DNA of 64,000 bases. Source: Deltaproteobacteria bacterium. GTDB lineage: Bacteria; Desulfobacterota; Syntrophobacteria; Syntrophobacterales; Syntrophobacteraceae. The notes under the pieces are model-generated. The model ran no database searches, was not told the origin of the DNA, and saw only the letters and a program-made list of their open reading frames with translations. Below are positions 43,787 through 53,352 of the stretch, piece by piece (the stretch's first letter is position 1; each line of letters starts with the position of its first letter). The position numbers were made by a program, and so were the translations under genes. The stretch spans positions 62,001 to 126,000 of the forward strand of contig JAJXYD010000033.1 of NCBI GenBank assembly GCA_021780695.1, in the 5' to 3' direction.

Positions 43787-44869
43787 TTAGTTGCCCGAGG
43801 ATCGTCTTAGCCAGAAATATAGAGTCAGTCCGCCAAATATTATGTTTCCGGCCCATACGCCAAAAAACGGAGACAGACTGCCGGCGGAGGCAAGCGAACT
43901 GCCCACATTCGATACGGCAATGAAGGCAAACGCCACAATGAGCGACCATCCCACACCCGCGGCGATGCCTCCGTGCAGGCCCTGATTTATGGCGATCAGA
44001 ATGCCGAGCAGGGTGAGGATGAGGGTTGCAACGGGGGAAGCGAACCTCATATTCAGGTCGACCTCGTAAGGGGTAGCGCTAAACCCCTGGCGCTCTATTT
44101 TTTTGGTATAGCGATACAAATCGAGCCATCCGAGATTATGGGGAAGGATTTCACCGGATTTGAAGTCGGCGGGTGTGACATTCAAAGTGAGCAACTTGCT
44201 CTCAAACCACTGTTCATCGGTTTTTCCATCTTTGTAGTCGACGACAAGTCCGTTTTTGGCAAGCCACCCGTCATGGGTCCAGGCTATGCTTTGCGCATCG
44301 ATCCTTCGCTTGAGGCGAAAATCGTTATTCATAAAAAAAATCGAAGCGATGTGCATAACCTTATTTTGCCTGTCGTAGAGCCCGATCTGGTAAATCGTAT
44401 CGTTTTGACGATACCACATATTTTCCTGGTTCATCCAGACGGCCGGCTTTTTGCCTTCAATCTTGACCTGCCAGATCTGGTAGAGCTTTGCATTGAGGGG
44501 ACGAACGGCGTATTCGGCCAGGCAAAAGTGCACTACCGCAAATAAAAGTCCCGCCAGGGCTATAGGCGCCAGATAATAGGCGGGATCTATTCCGGCGGTC
44601 TCCATGGCTATCAGTTCCCGGTTCTGTTTCATAATGCCAAGGGCAATAATAGCCGCAATGATTGCCGCCATGGGGATCCCCTGTGTCAAAATCATGGGGA
44701 TCTTGCACAAAAAGTAGAGGTAGATTTCCCGAAACCCAAGGTGATGTTCGAGCATGCGATCGACGCGCTCGAAAAAATCGACAACGAGATAAATCGCGAC
44801 AAATCCGGCATTGGCCAGAAAAAAAATAGGCAGAAAATGCTTGAGAACGTACTTGGGGATTATCTTCAC
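43787..44869 (-). CDS. lptG: LPS export ABC transporter permease LptG
   Basis: LptG is one of two permeases of the LptB2FG complex that extracts lipopolysaccharide from the inner membrane. The 360-residue protein has membrane helices at about 9-31, 52-75 and 95-120, a beta-jellyroll periplasmic domain (about 125-265) and three C-terminal helices (about 270-350). The sequence IYLVVDFFERVDRMLEHH and NRELIAMETAGI match the family. It overlaps lptF by ATGA and lies second in the operon. Confidence 0.92.
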   Translation of the reverse strand: MKIIPKYVLKHFLPIFFLANAGFVAIYLVVDFFERVDRMLEHHLGFREIYLYFLCKIPMILTQGIPMAAIIAAIIALGIMKQNRELIAMETAGIDPAYYLAPIALAGLLFAVVHFCLAEYAVRPLNAKLYQIWQVKIEGKKPAVWMNQENMWYRQNDTIYQIGLYDRQNKVMHIASIFFMNNDFRLKRRIDAQSIAWTHDGWLAKNGLVVDYKDGKTDEQWFESKLLTLNVTPADFKSGEILPHNLGWLDLYRYTKKIERQGFSATPYEVDLNMRFASPVATLILTLLGILIAINQGLHGGIAAGVGWSLIVAFAFIAVSNVGSSLASAGSLSPFFGVWAGNIIFGGLTLYFWLRRSSGN

Positions 44870-46044
44870 GCTTGGGTGCTCCCCGGTTCCCGACTATGGG
44901 TGAAACCGACCAAAAGGCGGCCGAGGGAGGCAAGGTAAAACGGTGTTTCCTTCTGCAGTTTTGCCCACAGGTAGAGTGCGAGCCCGATACAAAGGATGTT
45001 CGGGGTCCAGACGGCGAAAAAAGGTGAAATCAGCCCATTATAACCAAAGGTCCTGCCCGCCGAGAGCAAAACGTAATAGGCCAGAAAAATTCCAATCCCG
45101 AGTGTGACACCTGTCATGCGGCCCTTCTGACGAAATATGGAGCCAAGCGGAGCGCCAAGCAGACCAAGAAAAAGGCAGGCCGCGGGGAAGGCAAACCTCT
45201 GCTCCAGTTCAAGACTCCAGGCTACCATGGAGGCCTTTCCAACCGCTGCCTTGAGCTTGCGGTAAATCTGGAGGGTGCTCATTTCGCCTCTGTTTCGCAT
45301 CGCTTTTCTTGCCGCCCCCACAAGATCATCCATGGACAGGGTAAAATTGTACTCTTTAAAGGCCACGGCCTGGGCATCTTTCATGTTTTTGGACGTGCGC
45401 GATATTATGCCGTTGTAGAGCTGAAAGATGATGGCGCTCGAATCCGCGGGCAATACCAGTTTGGCGGTCTTTGCCGCTATAGTCACCTCCTCTTTGGGTT
45501 TGCGTTGGTCCTGAATAAAAATCCCTTTGATCACGTAGTCATTGTGATCGACCGATCGGAAGAAAAAAACCAGTTTTGGTATGGCTGAAATGAACTCGCC
45601 TTCCTCGAGTATCGAGGGGATGGAGATACGTCCGAGCGATCGCAATTTATTCTCAAAGGCATGGTTGGAAACCGGCAGCAGCCACAGGGAGTTGAAGAGA
45701 GAAATAGATGTCAGGAGAATAAGCACTCCGAGCACCGGAGGCAAAAAGTCAAGAAAAGCTATTCCCGCGGCCCGAAAGGCGATGAGTTCATTATCGCTGT
45801 TGAGGCGCACGAAGGCCAGCATCACCCCGAGAAGGCAGGCCATGGGGGAGGCATACAAAAAAAGCCGGGGCAAGGCAAAAAGCACCAGTTGCGCAATATC
45901 CTTTACGCTGCATGAGGAAGCGAAAAGAATTCGCATGAGCTGAAGAAGCTGGCCCGTTACCAGGACGAAAACCGCTCCGGCCAAGCATATAAGGACCGGA
46001 ATGCACTGCTCTTTGAGCAGGTAGAGGTAGATGGTCTTTTTCAT
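44866..46044 (-). CDS. lptF: LPS export ABC transporter permease LptF
   Basis: The partner of LptG has the same six-helix plus jellyroll plan. The 392-residue protein shows LKEQCIPVLICLAGAVFVLVTGQLLQLM near the start and NSDNELIAFRAAGI, the coupling-helix motif for LptB. The frame is open to TTG 46062, six codons earlier; ATG 46044 is taken as the start, although neither has a strong ribosome-binding site. LptB and other Lpt genes are not in this window. Confidence 0.92.
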   Translation of the reverse strand: MKKTIYLYLLKEQCIPVLICLAGAVFVLVTGQLLQLMRILFASSCSVKDIAQLVLFALPRLFLYASPMACLLGVMLAFVRLNSDNELIAFRAAGIAFLDFLPPVLGVLILLTSISLFNSLWLLPVSNHAFENKLRSLGRISIPSILEEGEFISAIPKLVFFFRSVDHNDYVIKGIFIQDQRKPKEEVTIAAKTAKLVLPADSSAIIFQLYNGIISRTSKNMKDAQAVAFKEYNFTLSMDDLVGAARKAMRNRGEMSTLQIYRKLKAAVGKASMVAWSLELEQRFAFPAACLFLGLLGAPLGSIFRQKGRMTGVTLGIGIFLAYYVLLSAGRTFGYNGLISPFFAVWTPNILCIGLALYLWAKLQKETPFYLASLGRLLVGFTHSREPGSTQA

Positions 46045-46126
46045 GGAGGGTAATCTATCCAATCAGGGCCGCCTAGGTCAATTGCAAAGATAGATGAGCA
46101 ATTACAAAGTCGAATTCAAAAAAGTG

Positions 46127-46154
46127 TAAAGTTTTGACCCCCTCCCGACGATAT
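46127..46154 (+). promoter_or_regulatory. Sigma-28 (FliA) type promoter for fliS
   Basis: TAAAGTTT (46127-46134), a perfect -35 of the sigma-28 consensus, is followed 12 bp later by GACGATAT (46147-46154), which matches six of eight bases of the GCCGATAA -10. It lies about 55 bp upstream of fliS in the correct orientation. Location before a flagellar gene makes this a likely FliA promoter. Confidence 0.6.
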
Positions 46155-46209
46155 TAGATGCAACGGCCCACAGCAAAAAGCAAAACCCAATTTGCCAGGA
46201 GACAAAAAA

Positions 46210-46638
46210 ATGATCCCCGAACAAGTTTCAAACCTCTACAGTCAGACAGCCATTCAGACCGCCGATCCGCTCCAACTGATCATTCTTTGCTACGATGCGG
46301 CTATAAGCGATCTCAAACAGGCCAAGGAGCTGCATCAAAAATCCGCTATGAACGAGGCCTACCGGAGCATAAGGCACGCTCAGGACATCGTAACCGAGTT
46401 GCTCGTTGGCCTCGACTATGAGAGGGGTGGCGATATAGCCCGCGATCTGAACCGGATTTACAATTTTATCATGCGCCAGCTGATCGGCATCAACAGCCGC
46501 AAGGATGTTGCCCTCTATGACGACCTGGTAAAAATTCTGGCAAACCTCAGAGATGGCTGGCAAGGCATAAAACTTACCTCCGCAAAATCCTCGATTACCG
46601 GGGGAATGCTTCCAAGACAATGGCGGGCTTGCGCATAG
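46210..46638 (+). CDS. fliS: Flagellar export chaperone FliS
   Basis: FliS binds the C-terminus of flagellin in the cytoplasm to prevent polymerization before export. The 142-residue protein has YSQTAIQTADPLQLIILCYDAAISDLKQA and LLVGLDYERGGDIARDLNRIYNFIMRQL, family hallmarks. AGGAG stands nine bases before ATG 46210, chosen over an in-frame TTG at 46192. A sigma-28 type promoter precedes it. The rest of the flagellar regulon is elsewhere. Confidence 0.93.
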   Translation: MIPEQVSNLYSQTAIQTADPLQLIILCYDAAISDLKQAKELHQKSAMNEAYRSIRHAQDIVTELLVGLDYERGGDIARDLNRIYNFIMRQLIGINSRKDVALYDDLVKILANLRDGWQGIKLTSAKSSITGGMLPRQWRACA

Positions 46639-46648
46639 GATTAAAGCA

Positions 46649-46993
46649 ATGAAAAGCAATGGATCGTGCTGGACCTCAGACGCTGAAACGATCCTCGACC
46701 AACTACTCCAATTTGCGGCACAACTTGCGGAGTTTGAAAACGACCCCGGGATCGACATCCGGGCCATTTCAGACGAGTGCACCAAGCGCACCGAAGCTCT
46801 TAAGCAGGTTATCCCGGCCGAGATCGACGATTTCGTGGAAGCCGATAGCGAGGTCCTCGATAAAATGCGCTCTCTTTACACCCGCACCCAGGACTGCCTG
46901 AGGATGCTCCATCAAAAAAGTAACGCCGTCTCCGCAAGGATCCAGCGACTGTCCAAAACAAGACAAGCCGTCAAGGCCTACGGAAACCGCTAG
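46649..46993 (+). CDS. FliT-like flagellar chaperone (tentative)
   Basis: The 114-residue helical protein follows fliS by 10 bp, the usual place for fliT. It is acidic in the first half, basic at the C-terminus (SKTRQAVKAYGNR), and contains long amphipathic helices such as LRMLHQKSNAVSARIQRLSKTRQAVKAY, as in FliT-type chaperones. Sequence identity to known FliT is not evident by eye, so the call rests mainly on position and shape. Confidence 0.6.
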   Translation: MKSNGSCWTSDAETILDQLLQFAAQLAEFENDPGIDIRAISDECTKRTEALKQVIPAEIDDFVEADSEVLDKMRSLYTRTQDCLRMLHQKSNAVSARIQRLSKTRQAVKAYGNR

Positions 46994-47089
46994 AGTCATT
47001 ACCGCAAGGATTGTCCCACAGGGTGAAAAAACAGTGGATCACCCGGTAAGAGAGCCGGGCAAAAAGTTTTTGAGCAACCCCTAAAGCGG

Positions 47090-47392
47090 TCAGTCTCCTT
47101 TTTTGAGTTTCCGGTCCGACCACCTTTTAAAAAAACCGCTGACCCTCGAAACGGGTTGCTCGACTATTTCAATTTTGCCCCGCTCCACCATCACACGCTG
47201 CAAGCATGCCTTGAGGTAGACACAGGGAAGGCAATCCTTGCGAGGCTGCATTATGCCCTCTTCGTCGACCGGGCAGACCTTTTGCCCGTCCCCAAAGCAC
47301 TTCGGGGGGCCAACGTCTTCGGCCCCCGTTCCAATCGATGAATTATTTTTAGTCACGCTCTTTTGCAAAGGCCTTCTATTCGAGGATTTCAA
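47090..47392 (-). CDS. Small cysteine-rich protein of unknown function
   Basis: The 100-residue protein has five cysteines in its middle (PPKC, VCPVD, CLPC, ACLQR) that could hold an Fe-S cluster or zinc. The N-terminus is basic and the C-terminus is very basic ([14 protein letters not shown]). Its start is a TTG overlapping khpA by 17 bp, or possibly GTG 47356, so it is cotranscribed with khpA. No family is recognised. Confidence 0.55.
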   Translation of the reverse strand: MKSSNRRPLQKSVTKNNSSIGTGAEDVGPPKCFGDGQKVCPVDEEGIMQPRKDCLPCVYLKACLQRVMVERGKIEIVEQPVSRVSGFFKRWSDRKLKKGD

Positions 47393-47621
47393 GTACGGCG
47401 CGCTTTTTTAGCTTGGTTGCAGCCGCATTCACAATCGTTCGCATCGCGTGGGCATTGCGACCTTCCTTGCCGATAATCTTGCCAAGATCCTCCTTGGCCG
47501 CCCTCAGCTCTATTACCGATATCTGCTGGCCGGTGATCTCTTTAACAATAACATCCTCGGGATGTTCCGCAAGACTACGCGCAATGTATTCGACAAGCTC
47601 TTTGATCTGAATATCTTCCAT
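47376..47621 (-). CDS. khpA: KH-domain RNA-binding protein KhpA
   Basis: The 81-residue protein is a single KH domain with the RNA-gripping loop GKEG at residues 51-54 ([19 protein letters not shown]) and a preceding [12 protein letters not shown] strand. KhpA, often partnered with KhpB/Jag, binds sRNAs and mRNAs. GGAG upstream of ATG 47621 sets the start; a five-residue longer version from 47636 has no such site. In many genomes khpA sits in the rpsP-rimM operon; here it does not. Confidence 0.9.
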   Translation of the reverse strand: MEDIQIKELVEYIARSLAEHPEDVIVKEITGQQISVIELRAAKEDLGKIIGKEGRNAHAMRTIVNAAATKLKKRAVLEILE

Positions 47622-47959
47622 AACTGCAGGCTCCATGTTGATGCCGTTTGTGAAGGGTCCAGCAATCCAGCAGGATTGCGTCGAAACCGCATGCCGGTCA
47701 GGGCGAAAACATGAGATAGAGGCTGAGCGCTTTTAGCGGGAGCGGGAAAAACAAAATCTGGGAAGTTTAAGTGCTCAAGTCGATTGAAATTATGAAAATT
47801 AGGCTACAGTGTCAATAGATTTCAAACAAGAAAACAACACGCGATCGGGCCAAAGGTGCAACCTTCTCTAAATTTTTGTAATTAAAACCCCGTTGCAAGG
47901 GACAAAAAGGGGTTGAACAAAACTAAGTTATTGAATAGATTCTCCATCTATCAAAGTGA
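47622..47959. other. Divergent intergenic region khpA / RACo-like gene
   Basis: About 338 bp, A/T-rich toward the RACo-like gene. I searched it for the ferredoxin domain missing from that protein and saw no CxxxxCGxC-type coding remnant. Promoters for both flanking genes should be here, though neither was clear. Confidence 0.4.
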
Positions 47960-49552
47960 ATGGAGGCCTCAGCAGACCATATGCGACACTCTTGCGATAT
48001 CGCGGTAAAAGCCGATAGTCACCCCCTTATTGAATCGGTTGCCGTCGAACTGCCCGTCCCTAGTCTTAACGACAATACGGCGCTCCTTGACCGGCTTACC
48101 CGCTCCCTGGACCGACTGGGTTTTTCACCTGCCCGCATGGCGGGCAGCAGGATGGAGGAGTTGGTCCTCAAGATCGACCGGTTGGGCTTGAGTTTTAGGG
48201 CCGTCCTGGGCTGGGCCGATACGCACTGGGAAATCCTCGATATTATCCCTGCTTCGCTAGAAGGTGGCGTTTTCGCTTTTGCCGTCGACCTTGGCACGAC
48301 CACCGTGATAATCAGACTGGTGGACGTAGCGGGCAGAAAAACCCTGAGGGAGACCTCCGTAAATAACCCCCAGGTAAAATGGGGCGAAGACATCCTTAGC
48401 CGGATCATCTTCGCGCGAAAACCCGAAAACCTGTCCACCCTTCGAACTTGCCTTATCCAGGCCTGCGCGCAAGCCATGCGAAAGATGCTCGAAGAGTCCG
48501 GAGTCGAGGCCTCCGGCATCTACGCGCTATCCTGCGCGGGAAACACGGCGATGAGTCATTTTTTCTGGGGGCTCGATCCCTCGTCCATTTGCCGCGAACC
48601 TTATAGCCCCGCCGCCAATACGTTTCCCACGGTCTACGCCTCGGAACTGGGATTTGATCTTTTTCCCGCCTCCCTTCTCTACCTTTTCCCAAACGTCGGC
48701 TCCTATGTCGGCGGAGACATACTTTCCGGAATCGTTGCCGCCGGCCTCTGCAAAACGATGCAAACAAGCATGCTGATAGATGTTGGGACCAATGCCGAAG
48801 TGGTTGTTGGAAACAAGGAGTGGCTGGTCGCCTGTGCAGGCGCCGCCGGACCGGCCCTTGAAGGCGGTGTGGTCGAACGCGGGATGCAGGCCGCCCCGGG
48901 GGCTATAGACCGCGTAAGAATCGACAGAAACACCCTCGAGCCCGATGTACGGGTAATCGGTGAGCTGAAAGCCCAGGGAATCTGCGGCTCAGGGCTTATT
49001 GAACTGGTGGCCGAAATGTTTTCTTCAAAAATTCTAACCATCCAGGGCAAATTCAACACCGAACTCGCTTGCCCTCGTTTCAGGGATACCCCGGAGGGCA
49101 GGGCTTATGCCCTTGCGCTTTCTTCCCAAACGGCCGATGGAAAAGAGCTTCTCATTTCGGAAATCGATATTGGAGTTTTTTTGAAGTCAAAAGCCGCGAT
49201 GTACGCTATATTATCGATAATCTGCCGGAAAGTGGGCCTTGGCTTCGATGAGTTGCAAAACATCTATATCGCCGGCAGCTTCGGAAATCATATCGATTCC
49301 GAAATGGCGGTGCGTATCGGCATGATCCCGGATTTGCCTCTGGATAAATACCACGGGATCGGCAACTCCAGCCTTGCGGGCGCCGCCATGCTCCTGTGCG
49401 ACCGCACGATCCTTGCCGAAGTCGAAAAGGTGCGCAGTATGATCACTTATGTCGAACTGAACGTAAATATCGAACTGATGAGTGAATTTCGAGGGGCGCT
49501 TTTCATCCCTCATACGGATCCCAGACTTTTCCCATCGGTACGGCGGCCCTAG
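47960..49552 (+). CDS. RACo-like ASKHA ATPase (DUF4445) lacking the N-terminal ferredoxin domain
   Basis: The 530-residue protein contains the linker (VAVELPVPSLNDNTALLDRL) and ASKHA ATPase domain of reductive activators of corrinoid proteins. ATPase motifs include FAVDLGTTTVIIRLVD, NNPQVKWGEDILSRI, CAGNTAMSHFFWG, SYVGGDILSGIVAAG, LIDVGTNAEVVVG and YIAGSFGNHID. Full RACo proteins carry a [2Fe-2S] ferredoxin domain in the first 90 residues; here the protein starts at the linker and has no such cysteines. It might use an external ferredoxin. No corrinoid protein or methyltransferase operon is adjacent. Confidence 0.85.
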   Translation: MEASADHMRHSCDIAVKADSHPLIESVAVELPVPSLNDNTALLDRLTRSLDRLGFSPARMAGSRMEELVLKIDRLGLSFRAVLGWADTHWEILDIIPASLEGGVFAFAVDLGTTTVIIRLVDVAGRKTLRETSVNNPQVKWGEDILSRIIFARKPENLSTLRTCLIQACAQAMRKMLEESGVEASGIYALSCAGNTAMSHFFWGLDPSSICREPYSPAANTFPTVYASELGFDLFPASLLYLFPNVGSYVGGDILSGIVAAGLCKTMQTSMLIDVGTNAEVVVGNKEWLVACAGAAGPALEGGVVERGMQAAPGAIDRVRIDRNTLEPDVRVIGELKAQGICGSGLIELVAEMFSSKILTIQGKFNTELACPRFRDTPEGRAYALALSSQTADGKELLISEIDIGVFLKSKAAMYAILSIICRKVGLGFDELQNIYIAGSFGNHIDSEMAVRIGMIPDLPLDKYHGIGNSSLAGAAMLLCDRTILAEVEKVRSMITYVELNVNIELMSEFRGALFIPHTDPRLFPSVRRP

Positions 49553-49586
49553 TCGGAGAAAAAATCTCGGGGCTTTGGGGGATAAG

Positions 49587-49988
49587 ATGAACGGACCTAT
49601 ACAGGCCAACAGATATCAGCAAAGAGCGCTCAGCAGCGGCGGGGTTACCATCAGGGGCATCTATGTCGTAAGGCTTCTTGTCGGCCTGCTCCTTGCCCTG
49701 GATATCGTCCTTGTACTCACAATCATATTTTCTCCCAGCGGCATCCAGGGCTTCAAACTGCAAAACCGGCAGGTAAAAAAACTCGAAGACACGGTCCTAA
49801 GTCTGCGCACTAAAAACCAGAACCTCTTTGAAAAGATCCAGTCCTTAAAAAATGATCCCACGGCACAGGAAAGACTTGTGCGAAGGCAATTGGGCTGGGT
49901 GGGCAAAAATGAAATTATTTTCCAGTCCCCGGGCTCAACCCAAAACCGGAACGGCAAGACGATAAGACCTTTTGATTTTCCCAAATAG
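49587..49988 (+). CDS. FtsB/DivIC-family septum formation protein
   Basis: The 133-residue bitopic protein has a cytoplasmic N-terminus, one membrane helix (about 27-47) and a coiled coil (KLQNRQVKKLEDTVLSLRTKNQNLFEKIQSL) followed by DPTAQERLVRRQLGWVGKNEIIF, the FtsB/DivIC signature. Such proteins link FtsL and FtsQ in the divisome. GGGGGAT before ATG 49587 marks the start, though the frame is open further upstream. It starts 34 bp after the RACo-like gene. Confidence 0.85.
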   Translation: MNGPIQANRYQQRALSSGGVTIRGIYVVRLLVGLLLALDIVLVLTIIFSPSGIQGFKLQNRQVKKLEDTVLSLRTKNQNLFEKIQSLKNDPTAQERLVRRQLGWVGKNEIIFQSPGSTQNRNGKTIRPFDFPK

Positions 49989-50019
49989 AGGCTTCCATGG
50001 CCGCTTTTGATCTGCGAGC

Positions 50020-51372
50020 CTAAATATAAATCCCGCAGGCAATGTAGGCGTCCTCGCCCGGCACCTTCTCAAGGTAGGTGCTCTTTAGCGAAGAAGTCTT
50101 GGCACCCGGCTTTGGCCACCAGTAATTGACCCACCCGGCCTCTTGAGCAAGCGCGGTGTCCACCAGGTCGTTAAAGAACTTTTTGCCTCTTATGTCCTCG
50201 ACTTGAGACAGGTCGGGCCCAACGAGTTTTTCAGGCTGATGCGGATGGGCCAGCAGTGTGACCCTGCCTTTTGTCGAACCTACATAGATGTACCACTCAT
50301 CCCCGCTGCAAAAGGGGCCTTTTTTATCCGCGGCAGCCGCCATTAAAGCTCTCAACCCTTTCTTTTTCGCCATGGCCTGGCCCTTCCTGACAAGGCTAAT
50401 GGCCTGTTTTTGCCTGTTTTTGCCGCTCAAAACCTCCTGGAGAGTCGCCGAAATCGCGCGCAGCTTCTCAGCCTCGACCTCCATCTGTTCGGAATCCTCG
50501 GCGCCGTGGGTTGCATTCACCACATTTTCCTGGGTGATCGTATCGATTTGGGTTATCGCTTTGGAAACATCCTGGAGGTTGATGCGCTGTTCATCGGAGG
50601 CATGAGCGATTTCTCTAATCAAAGTAACCGAATTTTCGAAAGAGTGGAGCATCTCGGAAAAATCTTTCTTGGTGCGCTGCATAAGGGCTACGCCGCTTGT
50701 GGTTTTGCTGATTGCCTTTTGAATCAGGTCCTGAGTGCCGTTGGCCGCGGCGGCTGCCCTTTTGGCCAGGCTTCGCACCTCTTCGGCAACCACTGCGAAC
50801 CCCGCACCGTGCTCCCCGGCCCTTGCAGCCTCAACGGCGGCGTTTAGCGCCAGCAAATTGGTTTGGAAAGCTATCCCGTCTATGTCCTTTATGATGAGGC
50901 TGATCTTCTCACTGGCCGCGGCAATTTCCTCCATGGCCCGGCTCGTATCGCTCATGGAAACTCCGGCCCGGTTTACAACCGACTGAGCCTCCTCGATCAG
51001 CGCGCGGCCCTTGTCGGCATTCTCGGCGTTCTGAACGGTGGCTCCCGTGATCTGCTCGAGGCTGACCGCCGTTTTCTGGAGATTGTCGGCCTGGGTCCGC
51101 GCTCCTTTGGACAGAACCTTTGCGTTGGTATAGTATTTGATCGAGTTTCTTTCAGCCTCGTTGACCGTTTTTTCCAGCGCGCCAAGAGATGATTTCAGGG
51201 GCGTCACGGTGCTGCGAAATACGTATAGGGTCCACAATACCAGGGTGGCGAAGACCGAAGAGGCGGCCACCAGGGTTTCAATCTTTGAGCCCGAGAATAT
51301 GCCGGTAAAGGCGATAACGACCGCTGCAAGAGACAGGAATAAAAATACCAGAGTCTTATTTCTGAGGTTCAC
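50020..51372 (-). CDS. Methyl-accepting chemotaxis protein with C-terminal Cache-like domain (1)
   Basis: The 450-residue receptor has two N-terminal membrane helices (about 8-27 and 32-52) joined by a very short loop, then a signalling domain with the hairpin [42 protein letters not shown]. About 110 residues at the C-terminus ([13 protein letters not shown] to [11 protein letters not shown]) look like a Cache_2/sCache domain ([29 protein letters not shown]). The sensory domain is therefore cytoplasmic, an unusual arrangement. Start is GTG at 51372 with AAGGAGGG upstream. A close paralogue follows upstream on the same strand. Confidence 0.9.
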   Translation of the reverse strand: MNLRNKTLVFLFLSLAAVVIAFTGIFSGSKIETLVAASSVFATLVLWTLYVFRSTVTPLKSSLGALEKTVNEAERNSIKYYTNAKVLSKGARTQADNLQKTAVSLEQITGATVQNAENADKGRALIEEAQSVVNRAGVSMSDTSRAMEEIAAASEKISLIIKDIDGIAFQTNLLALNAAVEAARAGEHGAGFAVVAEEVRSLAKRAAAAANGTQDLIQKAISKTTSGVALMQRTKKDFSEMLHSFENSVTLIREIAHASDEQRINLQDVSKAITQIDTITQENVVNATHGAEDSEQMEVEAEKLRAISATLQEVLSGKNRQKQAISLVRKGQAMAKKKGLRALMAAAADKKGPFCSGDEWYIYVGSTKGRVTLLAHPHQPEKLVGPDLSQVEDIRGKKFFNDLVDTALAQEAGWVNYWWPKPGAKTSSLKSTYLEKVPGEDAYIACGIYI

Positions 51373-51453
51373 GGCAAAACCCTCCTTAGCGCCCGGCCTT
51401 TAAGCCATGAGCAGGTGGATAATTTCTGAGAAAACCTCGGCTTGATAACTTAG

Positions 51454-51481
51454 TGATCGTAATAATTGCAGAAAAACTTAA
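51454..51481 (-). promoter_or_regulatory. Possible sigma-28 promoter of chemoreceptor gene 1
   Basis: On the minus strand TTAAGTTT (7 of 8 to the -35 consensus) and TACGATCA (5 of 8 to the -10) are separated by 12 bp, the same spacing as before fliS. It lies about 80 bp before the chemoreceptor start. Match quality is moderate, so it is only suggestive. Confidence 0.35.
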
Positions 51482-51638
51482 ACACAATTAGCAAGGGAAA
51501 AGATTACGGTCCAAAATCCAAATCGCCAACGGTTGGGATTTTGCCTTAAGCCGGATCCTTGCCCCTCTACATGCTCCATGTTTGTCCGGTGATTGAAAGA
51601 TTCATATTTTTTAGAGCGACCCCGGCGGGCTCACCTGG

Positions 51639-52988
51639 CTAAAGGTAGATGCCGCAGGCGATGCAGGCGTCTTCGCCGGGGACCTTTTCAACGTAGGTGC
51701 TCTTTAACAGGGGGGTCGCCATACCCGGCTTCGGCCACCAGTAGTTCACCCATCCGCCTCCGTTCCGGGAGGCTTCGATCAGATTTAGAACGAATTTATT
51801 GCCTTTAAAGTCCTGCAATTCGGACAGATCGGGCCCAACAAGTTTTTCCTTCATCACGGGATGGGCCAGACAAGTGATTTTACCTTTTATTTGAACCACA
51901 TAGATATACCAATCCTCGCCAATGCTAAACGGACCGTTTTTGTCCTGGGCCGCGGATACAAGCGCTTGAAGCCCTTTCTTTTTCGCCATTGCTATTCCTT
52001 TTCTCACCAGACCAACAGCCTTGTGTTTTCTGTTACTGCCGGTAAGAACGGCATCCAGGTTTGCCGAGATGGTCCGCAGGTTCATAGCGTCGAGTTCCAT
52101 CTGCTGGGAACCCTCTGTGCTCTTATTGGCGTACTGGGCATTTTTCTGTGTGATCGAATCGATCTGGACAATGGATTTGGAGATTTCTTCCAGACTTACG
52201 CGCTGTTCGGCCGAAGCGTATGCAATTTCTCGAATCAGGGTAACGGATTTTTCGAAAGATTCGAGCATATCCGAAAAATCCTTTTTGGTGCGTTTCATAA
52301 GCGTTACGCCCGAGGTGGTTTTGCTGATTGCGCTTTGAATGAGCTCCTGGGTTCCATTGGCCGCATCGGCCGATCTTTTGGCCAGACTCCTGACCTCTTC
52401 GGCAACAACCGCAAACCCCGCGCCGTGTTCGCCAGCCCTGGCGGCCTCAACCGCTGCGTTTAGCGCCAATAGATTGGTCTGAAAAGCTATCCCATCGATT
52501 TCCTTTACGATTTTGCTTATCTTTTCACTGGCCACCGAAATCTCCTCCATGGCGAGATTTGTCTCGTTCATAGAGGCTCCGGCCCGTTTAACTATCGCCT
52601 CGGCTTCCTCGATCAGCGTGCGGCCATTATGGGCATTTTCGGCGTTTTTAACGGTTGCGCCTGTAATCTGCTCGATGTTGGCGCTGGTTTTACACAGGTC
52701 GTCGGCCTGGACGCCTGCGCCATCGGATAGGGCTTTGGCGCTTATATAGTGTTCGACAGAGGAAGTCTCGACCTTTTCAACCGCTTCTGAAAGCGTTTCC
52801 AGGGACGCCTTCAAAGGACTCACAGTGCTTTTAAACAGGTAAAACGTCCATACAAACATAGGCGCGCACGCCGGTAAAAAAACCGCAAGACCGCCTCCCA
52901 CACTACGAGGCCCTCCCCAGAAAGAAAGGATACCTATCGGCAACACCGACAAAATGCAAAATACGATTATCTTGTTTCTGAGGTTCAT
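51639..52988 (-). CDS. Methyl-accepting chemotaxis protein with C-terminal Cache-like domain (2)
   Basis: This 449-residue receptor is a close paralogue of its neighbour, with the same layout: two N-terminal membrane helices with a short loop, the conserved signalling hairpin ([31 protein letters not shown]) and the C-terminal Cache-like block [48 protein letters not shown] seven bases before ATG 52988 fixes the start. Divergence is greatest in the N-terminal and linker parts. The pair looks like a tandem duplication, probably receptors for different ligands. Confidence 0.9.
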   Translation of the reverse strand: MNLRNKIIVFCILSVLPIGILSFWGGPRSVGGGLAVFLPACAPMFVWTFYLFKSTVSPLKASLETLSEAVEKVETSSVEHYISAKALSDGAGVQADDLCKTSANIEQITGATVKNAENAHNGRTLIEEAEAIVKRAGASMNETNLAMEEISVASEKISKIVKEIDGIAFQTNLLALNAAVEAARAGEHGAGFAVVAEEVRSLAKRSADAANGTQELIQSAISKTTSGVTLMKRTKKDFSDMLESFEKSVTLIREIAYASAEQRVSLEEISKSIVQIDSITQKNAQYANKSTEGSQQMELDAMNLRTISANLDAVLTGSNRKHKAVGLVRKGIAMAKKKGLQALVSAAQDKNGPFSIGEDWYIYVVQIKGKITCLAHPVMKEKLVGPDLSELQDFKGNKFVLNLIEASRNGGGWVNYWWPKPGMATPLLKSTYVEKVPGEDACIACGIYL

Positions 52989-53352
52989 CAAATTTCTCCA
53001 GGCTTCTACTCTCTCACGGCTAAAGCAGTTTCAAGAAAAGCTTTTAAAACAGATGTTAAAAGGCAAAATCAGCCAAGGTCCATTCCCTTGTCTTTTTAGT
53101 CCCAAAGGCGAACGAAAGCCCTGCAAATAAATTATAGGCGCAATGGCTTAACCGGGCGGCAACCGCCTCCCTGTTTTTTATCGGAATCAGGGAAGAAATA
53201 CTTGAAATAAACTTTTTCTACTGTTTGACCGGCCGCCCTGCTCGGGGCCGGTCAAAAAAAATTCTCTCCGTGTGTCTCTGAGGTAGGCTTTTAGCTTCTG
53301 AGGTGTGCTTCTGGCCCTTGGCACGTGGAAAAAATCAACCCGAACGTACCCC
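52989..53352. other. Intergenic region between mqnA and chemoreceptor 2
   Basis: A 364-bp gap. It holds the inverted repeat at 53224-53256 and presumably the promoter of chemoreceptor 2. No gene is recognised in it. Confidence 0.4.
53224..53256. repeat. Perfect 11-bp inverted repeat downstream of mqnA
   Basis: TTTGACCGGCC and its exact complement are separated by 11 bases, about 95 bp past the mqnA stop. On the minus strand the T-tract precedes rather than follows the stem, so it is not a textbook terminator of the mqn operon. It could act as an RNA hairpin that ends or protects the transcript. The arms contain TGACCGG, resembling the half-site of the operators before tetR, possibly by chance. 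Confidence 0.4.

Noticed and set aside
47042..47059. CCCGG/CCGGG hairpin after the fliT-like gene as terminator
   Set aside because: The stem is only five base pairs, and the T-run does not follow directly.
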